From Symbiodinium kawagutii (Eukaryota; Sar; Dinophyceae; Suessiales; Symbiodiniaceae): a stretch of DNA of 64,000 nucleotides. Below the pieces are notes generated by a model that searched no databases, was not told the origin of the DNA, and worked only from the letters and a program-made list of their open reading frames with translations. This document shows positions 38,440-48,887 of this stretch, piece by piece; the first letter of the stretch is position 1; every line of letters starts with the position of its first letter. The translations under genes and the position numbers were made by a program. Location of the stretch: positions 114,745 to 178,744 of the forward strand of contig VSDK01016281.1 of NCBI GenBank assembly GCA_009767595.1. Reading direction: 5' to 3'.

Positions 38440-39000
38440 CCATAATTTGATGATTCGCTCTGGACAATCTCAGCCATGTGTTTATGATTGACTAATCATG
38501 AATCAACCAATGTCAATCAACTCGAATCATTGCACACCATTATAAACCATTAATCATCAACCATTAACTAATAATTAATCAACCATTAATCACTCATGAA
38601 TCAACCATGAATCAGCCATTACTCAAGCATCAAATAACCACCATCCATAACCCATTATTACTCAAACATCATCAAACCTCCGCAAAGACCATTTAAACCA
38701 CACTTGCAAGCCATCGTTCGCCATGATTCACCATCAACAGACATCATTCACCAAATTATCAACCATTATGAACCACAACTAGCCATTACTAGTTATCATT
38801 TGTAGTCGGATCGAATCATTATCCATCACTAACCGGGCATTACGCACTAATCAATCAGCCTATAACCAACATATTCAACCATTGACCGTGATTAACCATT
38901 CCTGTCAACCAATAGCAGTAGCACCATTAACCAGCTGATTAAGTAGCTTATCGGCCATCATTCAACCACCACCATCATCAACCATTGCAACCCCTAAGCA
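38440..39000 (+). repeat. Degenerate AACCATCATT-type repeat zone
   Basis: Loose repetition of ACCATyAACCAT and ATCAACC on this strand, no coding signal. Similar zones: 39280-39540, 53380-53515, 54100-54330, 59850-60270; the inverse type (ATGGTTGATGG) dominates 40130-40320 and 54710-55110. Confidence 0.5.
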
Positions 39001-39093
39001 CTGCCACACATTTTTTCGTCCTTTTTCCCGGTGGGATCCTCGAGACATCGCCACCACCATGATCATTTTGTCACTTCATTTCAACATCAATAG

Positions 39094-39205
39094 GCTATGG
39101 GTCAAAATTAACCAACCAATAATGGTGGTTAATACCCAACAAACTATAGGGAAAACAATGGTTAATGATGGGGGAACCAGGGGTACGGGGTTTTGACCCA
39201 CTGCC
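39094..39205. repeat. Family 4 repeat
   Basis: GCTATGGGTCAAAATTAACC at the left and CAGGGGTACGGGGTTTTGAC plus CCACTGCC at the right; about 112 bases, the neatest single copy. Confidence 0.5.
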
Positions 39206-39543
39206 AATAATCACCATCATTTTACCACTATTGTAGCAACTAGTATCCCAGCTACGAACCATCACCCAGCATTTCACTTGTGGTGTATATCATTCAACCA
39301 TCATTGAACCACCATTAGCCAATCATTTGAGCACCATCAAATCCATCATTTAAGCACCTTTAAACCATTATTCGCCATCATTTAAGCACCTTCAAACCAT
39401 CATGAGGCCACCAATAACCACCATGAAACCGCCATTAAACCGCCATAAAACCCTAGCCATCATTTTCTTGGTGAACTATGATTGACCACCATTTGACCAC
39501 CATTGAACCATCATCATCAAACATCACGATCACGACAAGGGTA

Positions 39544-39666
39544 TTTCACAAGGTGGGGCCCCCTAGTCATAAGTTGGTCAATGAGAAAATTCAACTATGA
39601 TCATATCTACCACAACTGTACCCTACTTATAAACCAACTTAGCTAAGGCGCCCCACCATGCACCAG
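39544..39666. mobile_element. Family 2 element
   Basis: Arms CACAAGGTGGGGCCCCCTAG and CTAAGGCGCCCCACCATG; ends GCACCAG directly before a GC-rich open segment. Core ACTTATAAACCAACTT is shared with the other copies. Confidence 0.5.
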
Positions 39667-39787
39667 GCGTTTGGTTTCTGTCGCACCTGTGGTTCCTCTT
39701 CCGCTTGTGGCGTTCGCGGCGGCGTTCGCGCCTACGTTTGGAGAAGCCCGATGTGGGAAGCCACCAGATACTCGGTGCACGCATGGC
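39667..39787 (+). CDS. Possible exon open in all three forward frames
   Basis: The segment starts at the acceptor-like right end (GCACCAG) of an inverted-repeat element (39544-39666). One frame is hydrophobic then Arg-rich (WFLSHLWFLFRLWRSRRRSR), another reads APVVPLPLVAFAAAFAPTFG and runs to a GTAACT donor, the third reads AFGFCRTCGSSSACGV. The first could be the missing fourth channel helix, but no phase link was found, so the frame is undecided. Confidence 0.5.
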
Positions 39788-39935
39788 ATGGTGTATGGCA
39801 CGGTGGTTTCTCAAAAGGTAACTGTGGTTAGTAATGGTCGGTAATTATGGTGAATAATGGTTAATAATGGTTAATAATGGTTGATAGTAGGAGAACATCA
39901 CCAACAACGATGGGTAAACAACTACAGTACTATAT

Positions 39936-40043
39936 ATGCGGGTTTCTTATAATAGGGCAACCAAAAAAATGGTTGGTTTATTAGTAAAAATAGTGTACAA
40001 AGGATGGTTTGGGGGTATTTCTATTTTGAGAAACCACCATGTG
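39936..40043. mobile_element. Family 1 element
   Basis: Arms GCGGGTTTCTTATAATAGGG and TCTATTTTGAGAAACCACCA. Confidence 0.5.
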
Positions 40044-40533
40044 TTGGTGTGGCGGTAAGTGTGACAAGAATTGACGGTGGCGACTGATGCGGCTCGAGGA
40101 TGGGAAATCTTGGTAGTGGTTTAGGACTTCAAGGGTGCGGATCGATGGTGAGTAATGATGGTTTAGTAATGGTTTGATACGTTCAATGATGGTTGCATGA
40201 CGGTTTATGCGTGTTGAGAATGGTTCCTGGTGGATATAATGGGTGATGGTGGTTCATCATTTTGATGGTTGGTACTGGTTGATAATGGTTTAGAATGAAC
40301 CTAAACCATCCTAAACCAAGGTTCAGAATGGTCAGGGGTCAGGAATTGTGGATCATGGTGAACATCCAACCAGATAATCGTCTAACTTGGAACCTGTGGC
40401 AACAGTCGTCAGGTACAGCTGGTTTGGATTGCAAGCATTTAACGTTGACAATGGTTGATCACGGTCGATTGATGCTCAGCAATGATCAAAAATTAACTGC
40501 TGGGCTGAACCAGTTGAGTTGGAACATCGCCAG

Positions 40534-40644
40534 TTGCGCATTCTTTTGCGAATCGATTCCCCTTTCGTCTCTGAGGAAAGCCATTCACTGCCGAAAAAAC
40601 TCGGGCATCTTCTACCCGGTGTCCCCCCGCCCGTCGGATTGTGA
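40534..40644 (+). CDS. Possible terminal exon
   Basis: After CGCCAG the frame reads LRILLRIDSPFVSEESHSL then PKKLGHLLPGVPPPVGL and TGA (40642-40644). The frame is open further upstream (EPVELEHRQ), so the acceptor may be earlier. Product unknown. Confidence 0.5.
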   Translation: MRILLRIDSPFVSEESHSLPKKLGHLLPGVPPPVGL

Positions 40645-41126
40645 TCCCAAAGCCTTTGCTGCGGCTCCATCGGCTTGGCAATGACGGGCTGCGAGCGATC
40701 GGTTGGTGGACCTCTCAATGACAGGTCCTGGTGCTTGGAGGATGCGAGATTTAGCCGTTCATCAACCACCACCAGCGAAATTTATGGTGAAAATATGGGA
40801 GATTGGCCATCAACACTGTGGCTGATTTCTATGGACCTAGTCTCAAGGGTGATGATTTTTGCAATGCAGGTTGCCCCCATTCCAAGTTTCAATGTAGTCA
40901 ATTGTTCGAAGAAGAATTTGACCAACCTGCTTGCATGAGTCATTGAGAGGGCCACTTGTTGGACGAGTTCAGTGTGTAACCAATCCCTGATGTTAACGAC
41001 TCAACACCGTTACTTGGTGTTTACAGGTCTTGCTGCAGTGATGTGCCTTTGCCAGTGATCAAATAGAAAAAAAGCTGCAGTTACTTTCAGGTGGCTTGGA
41101 ATCGACACAATGTCTGTATATTTCAG

Positions 41127-41204
41127 AAGGCCAGTGTCAGGGACCACACCCTGAAGAATTGGGGTCAACAGAACATTGGTGGTTGCAAACGGTTCATTGG
41201 GTAG
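41127..41204 (+). CDS. Possible terminal exon
   Basis: A clear acceptor (TATATTTCAG) is followed by KASVRDHTLKNWGQQNIGG, then CKRFIG and TAG at 41202-41204. An internal donor rather than the stop may be used. Product unknown. Confidence 0.5.
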   Translation, partial: KASVRDHTLKNWGQQNIGGCKRFIG

Positions 41205-41931
41205 TCGCTTGGTGGGTGCCTTGGTAAAACCTTGTGACTACAAGACTGTGTGAAAATACTGGGGCTTATCCTCAAGCTATTTATATCTATTTATACTTTA
41301 TGCATGGTTTTTCATAGCATCGGATTGGATGGGATGGTATTTTTCATAGTCACTTTGGGCCGAACTGATTCGGACCCACAGGTGCAACTGATTTGATCAC
41401 TGGTCTTCTTCATGCCAGACCTGCAACATAACTTCCCGAATTGGACAAAGTTTGCCAGTTTCAACCGGAACAGCCGGAGGCCAGAGCTGCGAAAATGCTG
41501 GGCAGGTCGATTTTTGGGACTTTGGGAGTCCAAAAGGCCCAGAAACATCAATCCCGGTGGTTGCTGGTGATTCTCCCCAGTATCAATCACTAATTAGGCA
41601 GGGTTAATCCTATTATTCATGCTTATTCACCACTAATTTACCAGCTTATTGACCATCAAATCCAGTGGCTCTTGCCTTAACAGCGCAGCCTCGCTAATTC
41701 CTTCGCTCCATGAAACAGCACTGTTTTGACCCGTGCAACTGTTTCACTTTCAACATCTCTGAACCATGAACAATCACCATCAACTAGTGAATGACCATAG
41801 CGTAATACCAGCATGCATCAACGTGAACCAGTATTCTTTAATGTTCTTCATCTCAAGCATGGTTACTTCCTCTTGAAGCGCCACAAACATGGTCCTTCAT
41901 CATGTACAATCATCCTAAATCTTTCCTAATT

Positions 41932-42006
41932 GGTGGTTTCTCAAAATAGGGGACCCCCCAAATCATCCATTTACTAGTCATTTATAGTCATAAACCAACC
42001 ATTTTT
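41932..42006. mobile_element. Family 1 element, right arm lost
   Basis: Left two thirds intact (GGTGGTTTCTCAAAATAGG through AACCAACCATTTTTT), then breaks into unrelated sequence. Confidence 0.5.
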
Positions 42007-42064
42007 TGCATCATCAACAGGCAACTACTAACGGCCAAGCATCAAACATCATTGATGATCACAG

Positions 42065-45005
42065 CCTCCGAGGCCCATGGGCGCCACGTGCCCAGCTGGG
42101 ACCAATGGGGCTTCGGGGATCCCCAGGTGGGGCCGAGATGCGCTGAGTTTGGCAGCTGATGGTGGATGAGCTGGTGAATAAGGTGACGCGCTGGGTAATG
42201 ATGGCTATATGATGGTTAGATGATGGTTGATATGATGGCTATATGTTTTTGTTATATGGTTGTATGATGGTTCAGGAGCTGGTCTACAAGGTGGTTGATC
42301 AGGATAAATTGTAGTCATGATGGTCAACAAAAGATGTTTCACGACGAGGCCACTTCCTGAGACTGGTCAATGATGGTCGCACGTATTCACATGGTCGAAC
42401 TTCCAACTGTAGTGGTTGCGTTTTTATTTTTGGTTGTTTACTGCCATGGTTGCTCATGGTGGGCTGATCATGGTGGAAGTACTACTGTGGTGGTTGCTAC
42501 TCATGGTAGTTCTTAGTGATGGTCAATGGTTGATCATTGTTGAAATACCCATGTGGAAATCTTGGCGATCGTTGGTTGCCGTTCCCTGTTGTCAGACCCT
42601 ATCGTTATAAAGCATCAATAGTTGCCCATGGTCGTGCTTGGTACGGTTTTGTACTAGAGGATGACAGCCAAACATCGTCAAGATTTTATGCCGAATAGCT
42701 TCATCAGCAGCAGTGGTCATCCAGCGTTACCTGGATTTTAATTGAGCAATTTAGTGATGAATCCAATCTGGAAATCAGCTGGAAGAGGAAAATGCAGGAC
42801 TATAAATATGGACTATGACTCAACAGTATATTTTTTTGCTTTCCCTTAGGAACTCTTGTTTCAATGACTCAGTTGAGATTGGACTCAGCACATATGATGA
42901 TATTTTTAGCCAGAATCTCAATTCTCAAGCTTCACTTTCTTCTGGACGGTGCTGTTCTTTATCAAGAATTGCTCCGTCGGTGGCACAGGGAAAGTATGGC
43001 TAAAGACAGATTGTATAGTTCCTAACTGTTCCCGGTGCGGGCCGATACAAGGCCCAGTCAACAAGCACAGGACAATTTTACCGAATTCTACCAGTAAAAA
43101 AAACACCTACCATCTTCCCATTGTACAAGTCCAGCCACCTTTTCCGAACAAAGGGTTGTCCATTGTCCATGGCGGTCCTAGATATCCAAAGTCAAAGTCT
43201 CGTCACTGCAAGGAAACGGTTCGGTGCGGTTCTTCCCATGCACTGGTCTCCATGGATGGCGATGGTTGGTCGATGACTCTACTGCTTGGATGGTTGTGTG
43301 GGTACCCTGACATCAGCTGGTGGCCAGAGGCCAACCTGAAATGGCTAAACATAAGACACTGTTCATATCCACCAGCCTTGAAGAGATTCAAACACGGTGG
43401 AAAGATCAACATGGATAAAGCGTACTTGTTAACTGTTCATCCCTGGAATATTGAATGATTGCTAATCGTTGTGAACCGTTTCACTTTTACCATGGATACA
43501 CTCCGGCAAACTAAGCTGGAAGAGGAAAATCCACTATTTTTTACGCTCTTATCCATAAAAAATGGTGATTTTATGTGATTTTTAGCTTCCAGCTTAGTTT
43601 TCCAGAGGGTAAAGTTCCGTGATGCTTTGATCCAGTTGGCTTACGCTTGTTGAATTTCAATGATTCGCCATACTGGGCGGATTCGTCAGCTGCAAATGAT
43701 ATCCATAGCTGACTTATCGAATCTTGTCTACATGATTCCTGTCGTTGCCCATCATCAATGAATAAAAATCTGGCTAGTGGTGGTGAAACTCCAGTGTGGA
43801 ACATGGTAACATGCTATTACGGATGCATTCATTACCGATAACAATCGGGCCAATGATGGTTCAAAGATGTTAAGCATGGCTTTTGTGTGGATATGAAGGA
43901 TGGTTCGTGCTAGTTTCGTGGCAACGGTCATGGATGACCCCGCCTGACGCCTGACATTTCAGGTGCCCATCCGCCTGGTTCTCCGTTCTTTGGGCGGTCG
44001 CTGGATCACATGGAAGGCATTGCAAGGTCGAGAGGAGGGGCGGTCACGTCACCGGCAAGCAACAACGTGTTGAGTGGTTGCTGGACAGGTTTGGACTTCA
44101 ACCAATGGTTGAGTGGTTGATTGAGCTGGTTTGAAGGATGGTTTGGTTGATTGGTGGCTGGGAACTGGACATGTTTGGACCATTGTGATCGAGCCTTTTG
44201 AGCTGGTTGATTGAGCTGGTTTGGAGTTTCGACCAGCTGGTTGATTGGTTGCTGGTTTTTGCTTTGTATTGTTGATCTTTGGACCTTGAATTTGTGGAGT
44301 ATGTTACTCAACGGTGTAGGCTAATGGGGTCTTGAGGGGTTGTTTGAGCTTTCTGCCGCTTTGTATTGGTGCTTTGACACTGTAGAAGCTGTGAAGTCTT
44401 GCCATTGAAATCGATTTGATTTGGTCATTCTGATTGGCTCACGCATGTAGAGTCCAACCTTGGAAGCACAGGAGCGGTGGGTGGTGGCGGACAACAACGA
44501 TGGTCACCTTTTCCACACCTTTGTGCGCGCAATGAACTTCTACGGTGTCTGGGAAATGCATATTGTTGCTGATATCATGATAAGCTCTTGTCTTACTATG
44601 GGGCTTTTAGCATCTTTAACTTGTTCTTGCTGGGATGTGACTCTGACTATGCTCAAATTTGCATGCAGTTTAAATGCATCGTATTGTCACATGTATGTTG
44701 GCTATGTGTTGATCCTGGTCGCATCATCGTTGTACCACAAATCGATCAACTGATTTGTACCCGTAGTGATTAGTTGCAATCATGAATTATCACGATATTA
44801 ATGGATCATTTTCCAGGGTTTCTCTATAGAAAATGGTGATTTCATGTGATTTCAGCATGTTTGGGGCTGATGACTGGCTGGTGGTNNNNNNNNNNTGTTT
44901 CTGAAGCATCGATCAGCTGGGCCAGCCATGGGTCCCGCGAGGCATCGATGCACAGGAGCCTGGGAGCAGCTTTCCCAATTTGAGGAGCGGCACCAGGAAG
45001 CCTAG
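42065..45005 (+). CDS. Unrecognised multi-exon gene, tentative model with stop
   Basis: Exons: 42065-42126 (SEAHGRHVPSWDQWGFGDPQ, donor GTGGGG), 43963-44026 or to 44042 (HPPGSPFFGRSLDHMEGIA, or the alternative frame VPIRLVLRSLGGRWITWKAL), 44451-44546 (SPTLEAQERWVVADNNDGHL then FHTFVRAMNFYG) and 44907-45005, ending WEQLSQFEERHQEA and TAG. The last two join at a codon boundary; the phase between the first two is unresolved, so an exon may be missing. A 10-base gap (44886-44895) lies just before the last acceptor. The 44451 exon looks most convincingly coding. Family not recognised. Confidence 0.5.
42949..43458 (+). CDS. Long open frame (169 codons) of doubtful reality
   Basis: A 510-base frame without clear G/C third-position bias lies inside the intron 42127-43962 of the surrounding model. 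It contains WSMTLLLGWLCGYPDISWW. A partial arm of a CCCTCTGG-family element precedes it (about 42770-42800, CAGCTGGAAGAGGAAAA) and a full copy follows (43497-43611). It could be the remains of a larger element carrying an ORF, or chance. Confidence 0.5.
   Translation: MLFFIKNCSVGGTGKVWLKTDCIVPNCSRCGPIQGPVNKHRTILPNSTSKKNTYHLPIVQVQPPFPNKGLSIVHGGPRYPKSKSRHCKETVRCGSSHALVSMDGDGWSMTLLLGWLCGYPDISWWPEANLKWLNIRHCSYPPALKRFKHGGKINMDKAYLLTVHPWNIE
43497..43611. mobile_element. Family 3 element, subtype with GGAAGAGGAAAATCC
   Basis: Left CACTCCGGCAAACTAAGCTG, right AGCTTAGTTTTCCAGAGGG, TA on both sides. The donor position reads GC (GCAAAC) instead of GT. Confidence 0.5.
44886..44895. other. Small assembly gap (10 N)
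   Basis: Ten unknown bases twelve bases before the acceptor used for the last exon at 44907. Confidence 0.5.
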
Positions 45006-45209
45006 TGCTGGTTATGATGGTAGCTGGTGGGTGGTTTCAAACATTGGTGGTTTAAAAGTGGTTGATATTTATTTAGTGGTTGATATTTTTTTGAACGAAA
45101 TAAAGGTTAATGATAGGGTTGAACAACTGACTGGTTGGTGGTTTATTGGGAACCATTTGTTAATCATATGTAATCATATATAGTATATAGTAGTAATGAT
45201 GATTGTAGT

Positions 45210-45326
45210 TACACTCTGGTGAACTAACCTGGCAATGGAAAATCCACCATAGAAATAGCTGATTTCCGAGGGTTTCCCTAACAAAACGGTGGATTTTCCA
45301 TTGCCATGTTAGTTTACCAGAGGGTA
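45210..45326. mobile_element. Family 3 element
   Basis: Left ACACTCTGGTGAACTAACCT, right ATGTTAGTTTACCAGAGGG, TA-bounded; inner arms CAATGGAAAATCCACC and inverse are long and nearly perfect. Confidence 0.5.
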
Positions 45327-45627
45327 GTGCTGGTGAATTGTGGGTGATGGTGGTTGATGGTGGTTAGTGGCGGGCCATGGTGGGTAATGGTGGGTAATGC
45401 TGGGCAATGGCGGTTGGTATTGTGCTTAGTAGCGTTCAATGATGGGCATGATTTTAGATCCACAAAAGCAACTGCTACCACATTCTACCATAAATTGATG
45501 GTGATGTGCAATCCGAGTTCTCATCCTCATTGATCTCATTGTTGCAATTGCATGTTTTGTGTTCTCGTTAAATGTTTGATTGTTGCTTGTTGACACTGAT
45601 GGATGCTTGTTGATTGTTGACAGTCGT

Positions 45628-45631
45628 TGTC

Positions 45632-45662
<31 letters not shown>

Positions 45663-45734
45663 TTGTTGTCGTTGATTCTACGCTAAATGTAAATGTTTTG
45701 TGGAGCCCCGTTTGAAATTGAAGCTGGGGGTGGG

Positions 45735-45770
<36 letters not shown>

Positions 45771-46095
45771 TGTTGTTTTTGTTGTTGCTGTTGTTTGTGT
45801 CGGTTGTTGGTTGTTGGTGGTTGGTTGTGGTGGTTTTTGTGGTGGTTGTTGTCGTTGTTGCTCTTAGTTGTTTGGTGTTTGTTCTTTGTTATTTGTTGTT
45901 TGTTTTTTTAGTGCTTGTTGGCGGATTATGTCGTTGGCTGCTGATTTGTTGATGTTGTTGCTTGTGGTTGTTTGTAGTTGTTTGCGCTTCTTGTCTTCGT
46001 TCTTGCTGCCGTTGATTGTTTGTTTGGCGTCATTTGTCATTTGTTCCTGCCGGTTTGTTGCTTGCTTGCTTGGGTTAGTTGGTTGTTGCTGTGGT
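45628..46095. repeat. G/T-rich strand-asymmetric region with GCT and GTT runs
   Basis: GCTGCT tracts at about 45640 and 45738 lie in nearly 470 bases almost free of A and C on this strand. Open frames here give Cys, Leu or Val runs and are not genes. Confidence 0.5.
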
Positions 46096-46710
46096 GAGTC
46101 TGATCCGCCAGGTTGCTCTATGCCCATGCACGTTCTGCTTTGGCGTTCTTTCCCAAGCATTCCCTCAGAAGCCTCTCGCCTGGTGGTTGTGGTGGTCTGG
46201 TCACAAAGGGGTGTTTGTTTACATTTTGCAGTGGCCCATCCTCATATAAACATGTACTTCTATGCATACTATGTCTATGATATGTATACGTGCATACACA
46301 TGCTGATTCTAGATGCATACATATGCATGCTAACACACACAAACAACAATATATACATACAGAATTATGCATAATTAATATAGATGATCGCATATGTATT
46401 TACATAGGTCCATTGTGCCATCCCCCCTGCCGTCACTAGCTGGAACATTGGACGCCTGGTCTAAACACGGGAGATGGGAACACGCCACAACGGAAGGCTG
46501 TGGGTTGCAACAGTCTGTTTGCATTTAACTGGAAAGATCGGATGTAGCTGAAATGTTCCAAATCCAGCAGGGCAGCAGGGTTGATATGACTGTGTTTTTT
46601 GCATTTGCGCTCAAACTTAGGATATGTCCATGAGTGGTGTGTGTTCCAAAAGTCGATGGCTACTAAAACAATCACAACTTGGGATTGTTGGGGACGCCCA
46701 TTGTGGAGAA

Positions 46711-46852
46711 TCCAAATCCGGGAGGATCAATTGGCTCGGGCAATCGAACATACCCCATGGCTGGGGAGTCAATGATGTCTGGATTCGTGCTGCTTGTCTC
46801 TTTCGCATCCTCCGTTTGCAGTATCATTTGGACAATTGGACCAATCAGCAAT
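46711..46852 (+). CDS. Possible hydrophobic exon abutting an inverted-repeat element
   Basis: A frame reading SMMSGFVLLVSFASSVCS then IIWTIGPISN has one likely membrane helix and ends AATAG immediately before GCATTTCTC, the left terminus of an element (46853-46964) where most copies have GTGGTTTCTC. That would be a GC donor provided by the element. A competing frame (NDVWIRAACLFRILRLQYH) ends in TAG at the same point. No family recognised. Confidence 0.5.
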
Positions 46853-46964
46853 AGGCATTTCTCAAAATAGGGATACCCCCCAAATCATCCAGTTTGTTAA
46901 CCATTTCCAGAAAAAACAACAACTTCTTTTTCTTGAGACCCTTGTTTTGAGAAACCACCATATA
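46853..46964. mobile_element. Family 1 element with GC-type left end
   Basis: Left GGCATTTCTCAAAATAGGG, right TTGTTTTGAGAAACCACCAT followed by ATAG. Abuts the hydrophobic frame at 46711-46852. Confidence 0.5.
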
Positions 46965-47221
46965 GAATGTATATCACTTGAAGCGACACCAATGATGATT
47001 GCTCACAAATCCCTGTTGTTGATTTGCTGATTCTCCATGCTACTGCTTCGACATTGTTCCTAAGACGTAGTTTTTGATGTCAATCTCACCCGCCCCTGGC
47101 CTTCTCAAATCAAGGGTTCCACCTTGCTCCAACATCCCTTCATTTCGATCCAGTGAGACGGCGTTGTCGATGATGAACACGGACAACTGGCCATGGTCCC
47201 AAACATCACTGGGAAAAGATC

Positions 47222-47288
47222 ATCTCTCTCTCTCTCTCTGTCTCTCTCTCTCTCGCTCTGTGTCTCTTTCTCTCCCTCTCTCTCGCTT
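47222..47288. repeat. CT microsatellite, interrupted
   Basis: TCTCTC with GTCTC and CGCTC interruptions. Confidence 0.5.
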
Positions 47289-47472
47289 TCTCAATGGATA
47301 TCATGCAGCATTATTCACCACTATAAATTCCATAGGGATCAGTAGCAATGAGCACTATTGAGCAATTCATCATGAAGCTGGTAAATCATGGTGATCATTC
47401 CTACTGCTGAAAAGCTTCACGACTACTAACCATTAGCTTCATGCCAAAAGATTGGCTGGTAGTTTGGTTGCT

Positions 47473-47852
47473 TCAATCACCATTCCTCACCACTCATCAC
47501 CATTCATCACCACTCATCACCATTCCTCACCATTCCTCACCATTCCTCACCACTCATCACCATTCATCACCACTCATCACCATTCCTCACCATTCCTCAC
47601 CATTCATCACCACCCATCACCATTCATCGCCATTCCTCACCACTCCTCACCACTCCTCACCATTTCTCACCATTCCTCACCACTCCTCACCACTCCTCAC
47701 CACTCCTCACCATTTCTCACCACTCCTCACCACTCCTCACCACTCATCACCATTTCTCACCATTCCTCACCACTCCTCACCACTCCTCACCACTCCTCAC
47801 CATTTCTCACCACTCCTCACCACTCATCACTACTCATCACCATTCCTCACCA
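47473..47852 (+). repeat. Decamer satellite (CACCATTCCT-like)
   Basis: About 38 units of a 10-base repeat CACCAyTCmT with C/T and A/C variants arranged in short higher-order runs. Both 138- and 147-codon frames through it are His/Ser/Thr repeats, not genes. Confidence 0.5.
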
Positions 47853-47904
47853 TCACCAAGCTGGTTGAGCCAGCTTCATGGTGAACCCTTCACCAGCTCA
47901 AGCT

Positions 47905-47998
47905 GGTCAGCAGCACCGCAAGCACCGGCGGCGACGCTGAGGCGTCCATGTGCACCTGCCCTGGGCGGCGCGAACGCAACGGCCGCCGCGCGAGGCCA
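47905..47998 (+). CDS. Possible GC-rich exon
   Basis: Immediately after the decamer satellite a GC-rich island reads LVSSTASTGGDAEASMCTC then PGRRERNGRRARP in its best frame, with an overlapping Ala/Pro-rich frame. It may be the exon before 48888. Low certainty. Confidence 0.5.
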
Positions 47999-48887
47999 TG
48001 GTGAATTTGAAGGACCCGGGGAATGTCATGGGGTCGTGGGAATGCTATGGGAACAACTATGTAAAGTGATTGATTATTAGTGGTTGATTATTAGTGGTTA
48101 CTAAATAGTGGTTAATGAATAGTGGATAATGAATGTGCGCAGAATGCCATGACATGTCATGGGAAGAGTTATATGACTGATGGTTGATGATAGGAGATAG
48201 CAACCAACAACTGCCAATCGTGGTTAAGAATAGCCATGTCGTGTTGTTGTTGGTGCAGAATAGGGGATAATCAGATGGGTGGTGCAGCCACTGACCTTCT
48301 ATTGCCAGGATGAACGATGGTGATCGTGGGGAATGGGAAGGGAATGAATGATGGTTGATAATCAAGGGAATTCACCCCATTGCCAACCATGATTCATCCC
48401 ATGATACCAAGGATGCTCAACCAGGATGAACTAACCATCAACCCAAGAGCACGAGCCATTGTAAGATTTGTGTACCTTTTGGTGAGCCACCAAGATTCAG
48501 CCCACCCATGATAGCCGTTGGATTGTTTTAATTTTCGCCAATACAACCAGCATTGACCAAATTGGAGTAATGAGAATGAAGCGTCAAGAGCCAATGGTGC
48601 CATTAACAATTGCGATACCAACACCCATGTGTATAACACAGACCAAAGCATGAAGAAGCAATATATAGTGAACCACATATAAGCTCGTTCAATCTGATAC
48701 ATTTTCTAAACCATCAGATTCTGTAAACCAGGTGAACTCGTGGGTTTTACGGGGTTCATAGGAGTTAACTCACCAGTTTGAACTCCAGTTCTTAACCTAC
48801 TAATGTGTTTTATGGGGTTCATAGGGGTCAAGCTGCCAGTTTGAACAGCAGTTCACCTGACAACTGCCCCGGTGCACCCGGCTCCAG

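Larger units (their letters stand above)
45006..47900. other. Mostly repeats between gene models
   Basis: Holds a family 3 element, ATGG-type repeats, the G/T tract, a TATA-rich stretch (46240-46400), a family 1 element and the decamer satellite. Only the hydrophobic frame at 46711-46852 looks possibly coding. Confidence 0.5.

Noticed and set aside
45868-46374. 168-codon hydrophobic frame
   Set aside because: Built from a G/T-rich low-complexity tract; the opposite strand is equally open.
47473-47852. CRISPR-like regular array
   Set aside because: Units are 10 bases, with no spacers; a simple satellite in a eukaryotic context.
47441-47884. 147-codon His/Ser/Thr/Pro frame
   Set aside because: Decamer satellite translation in two equivalent frames.
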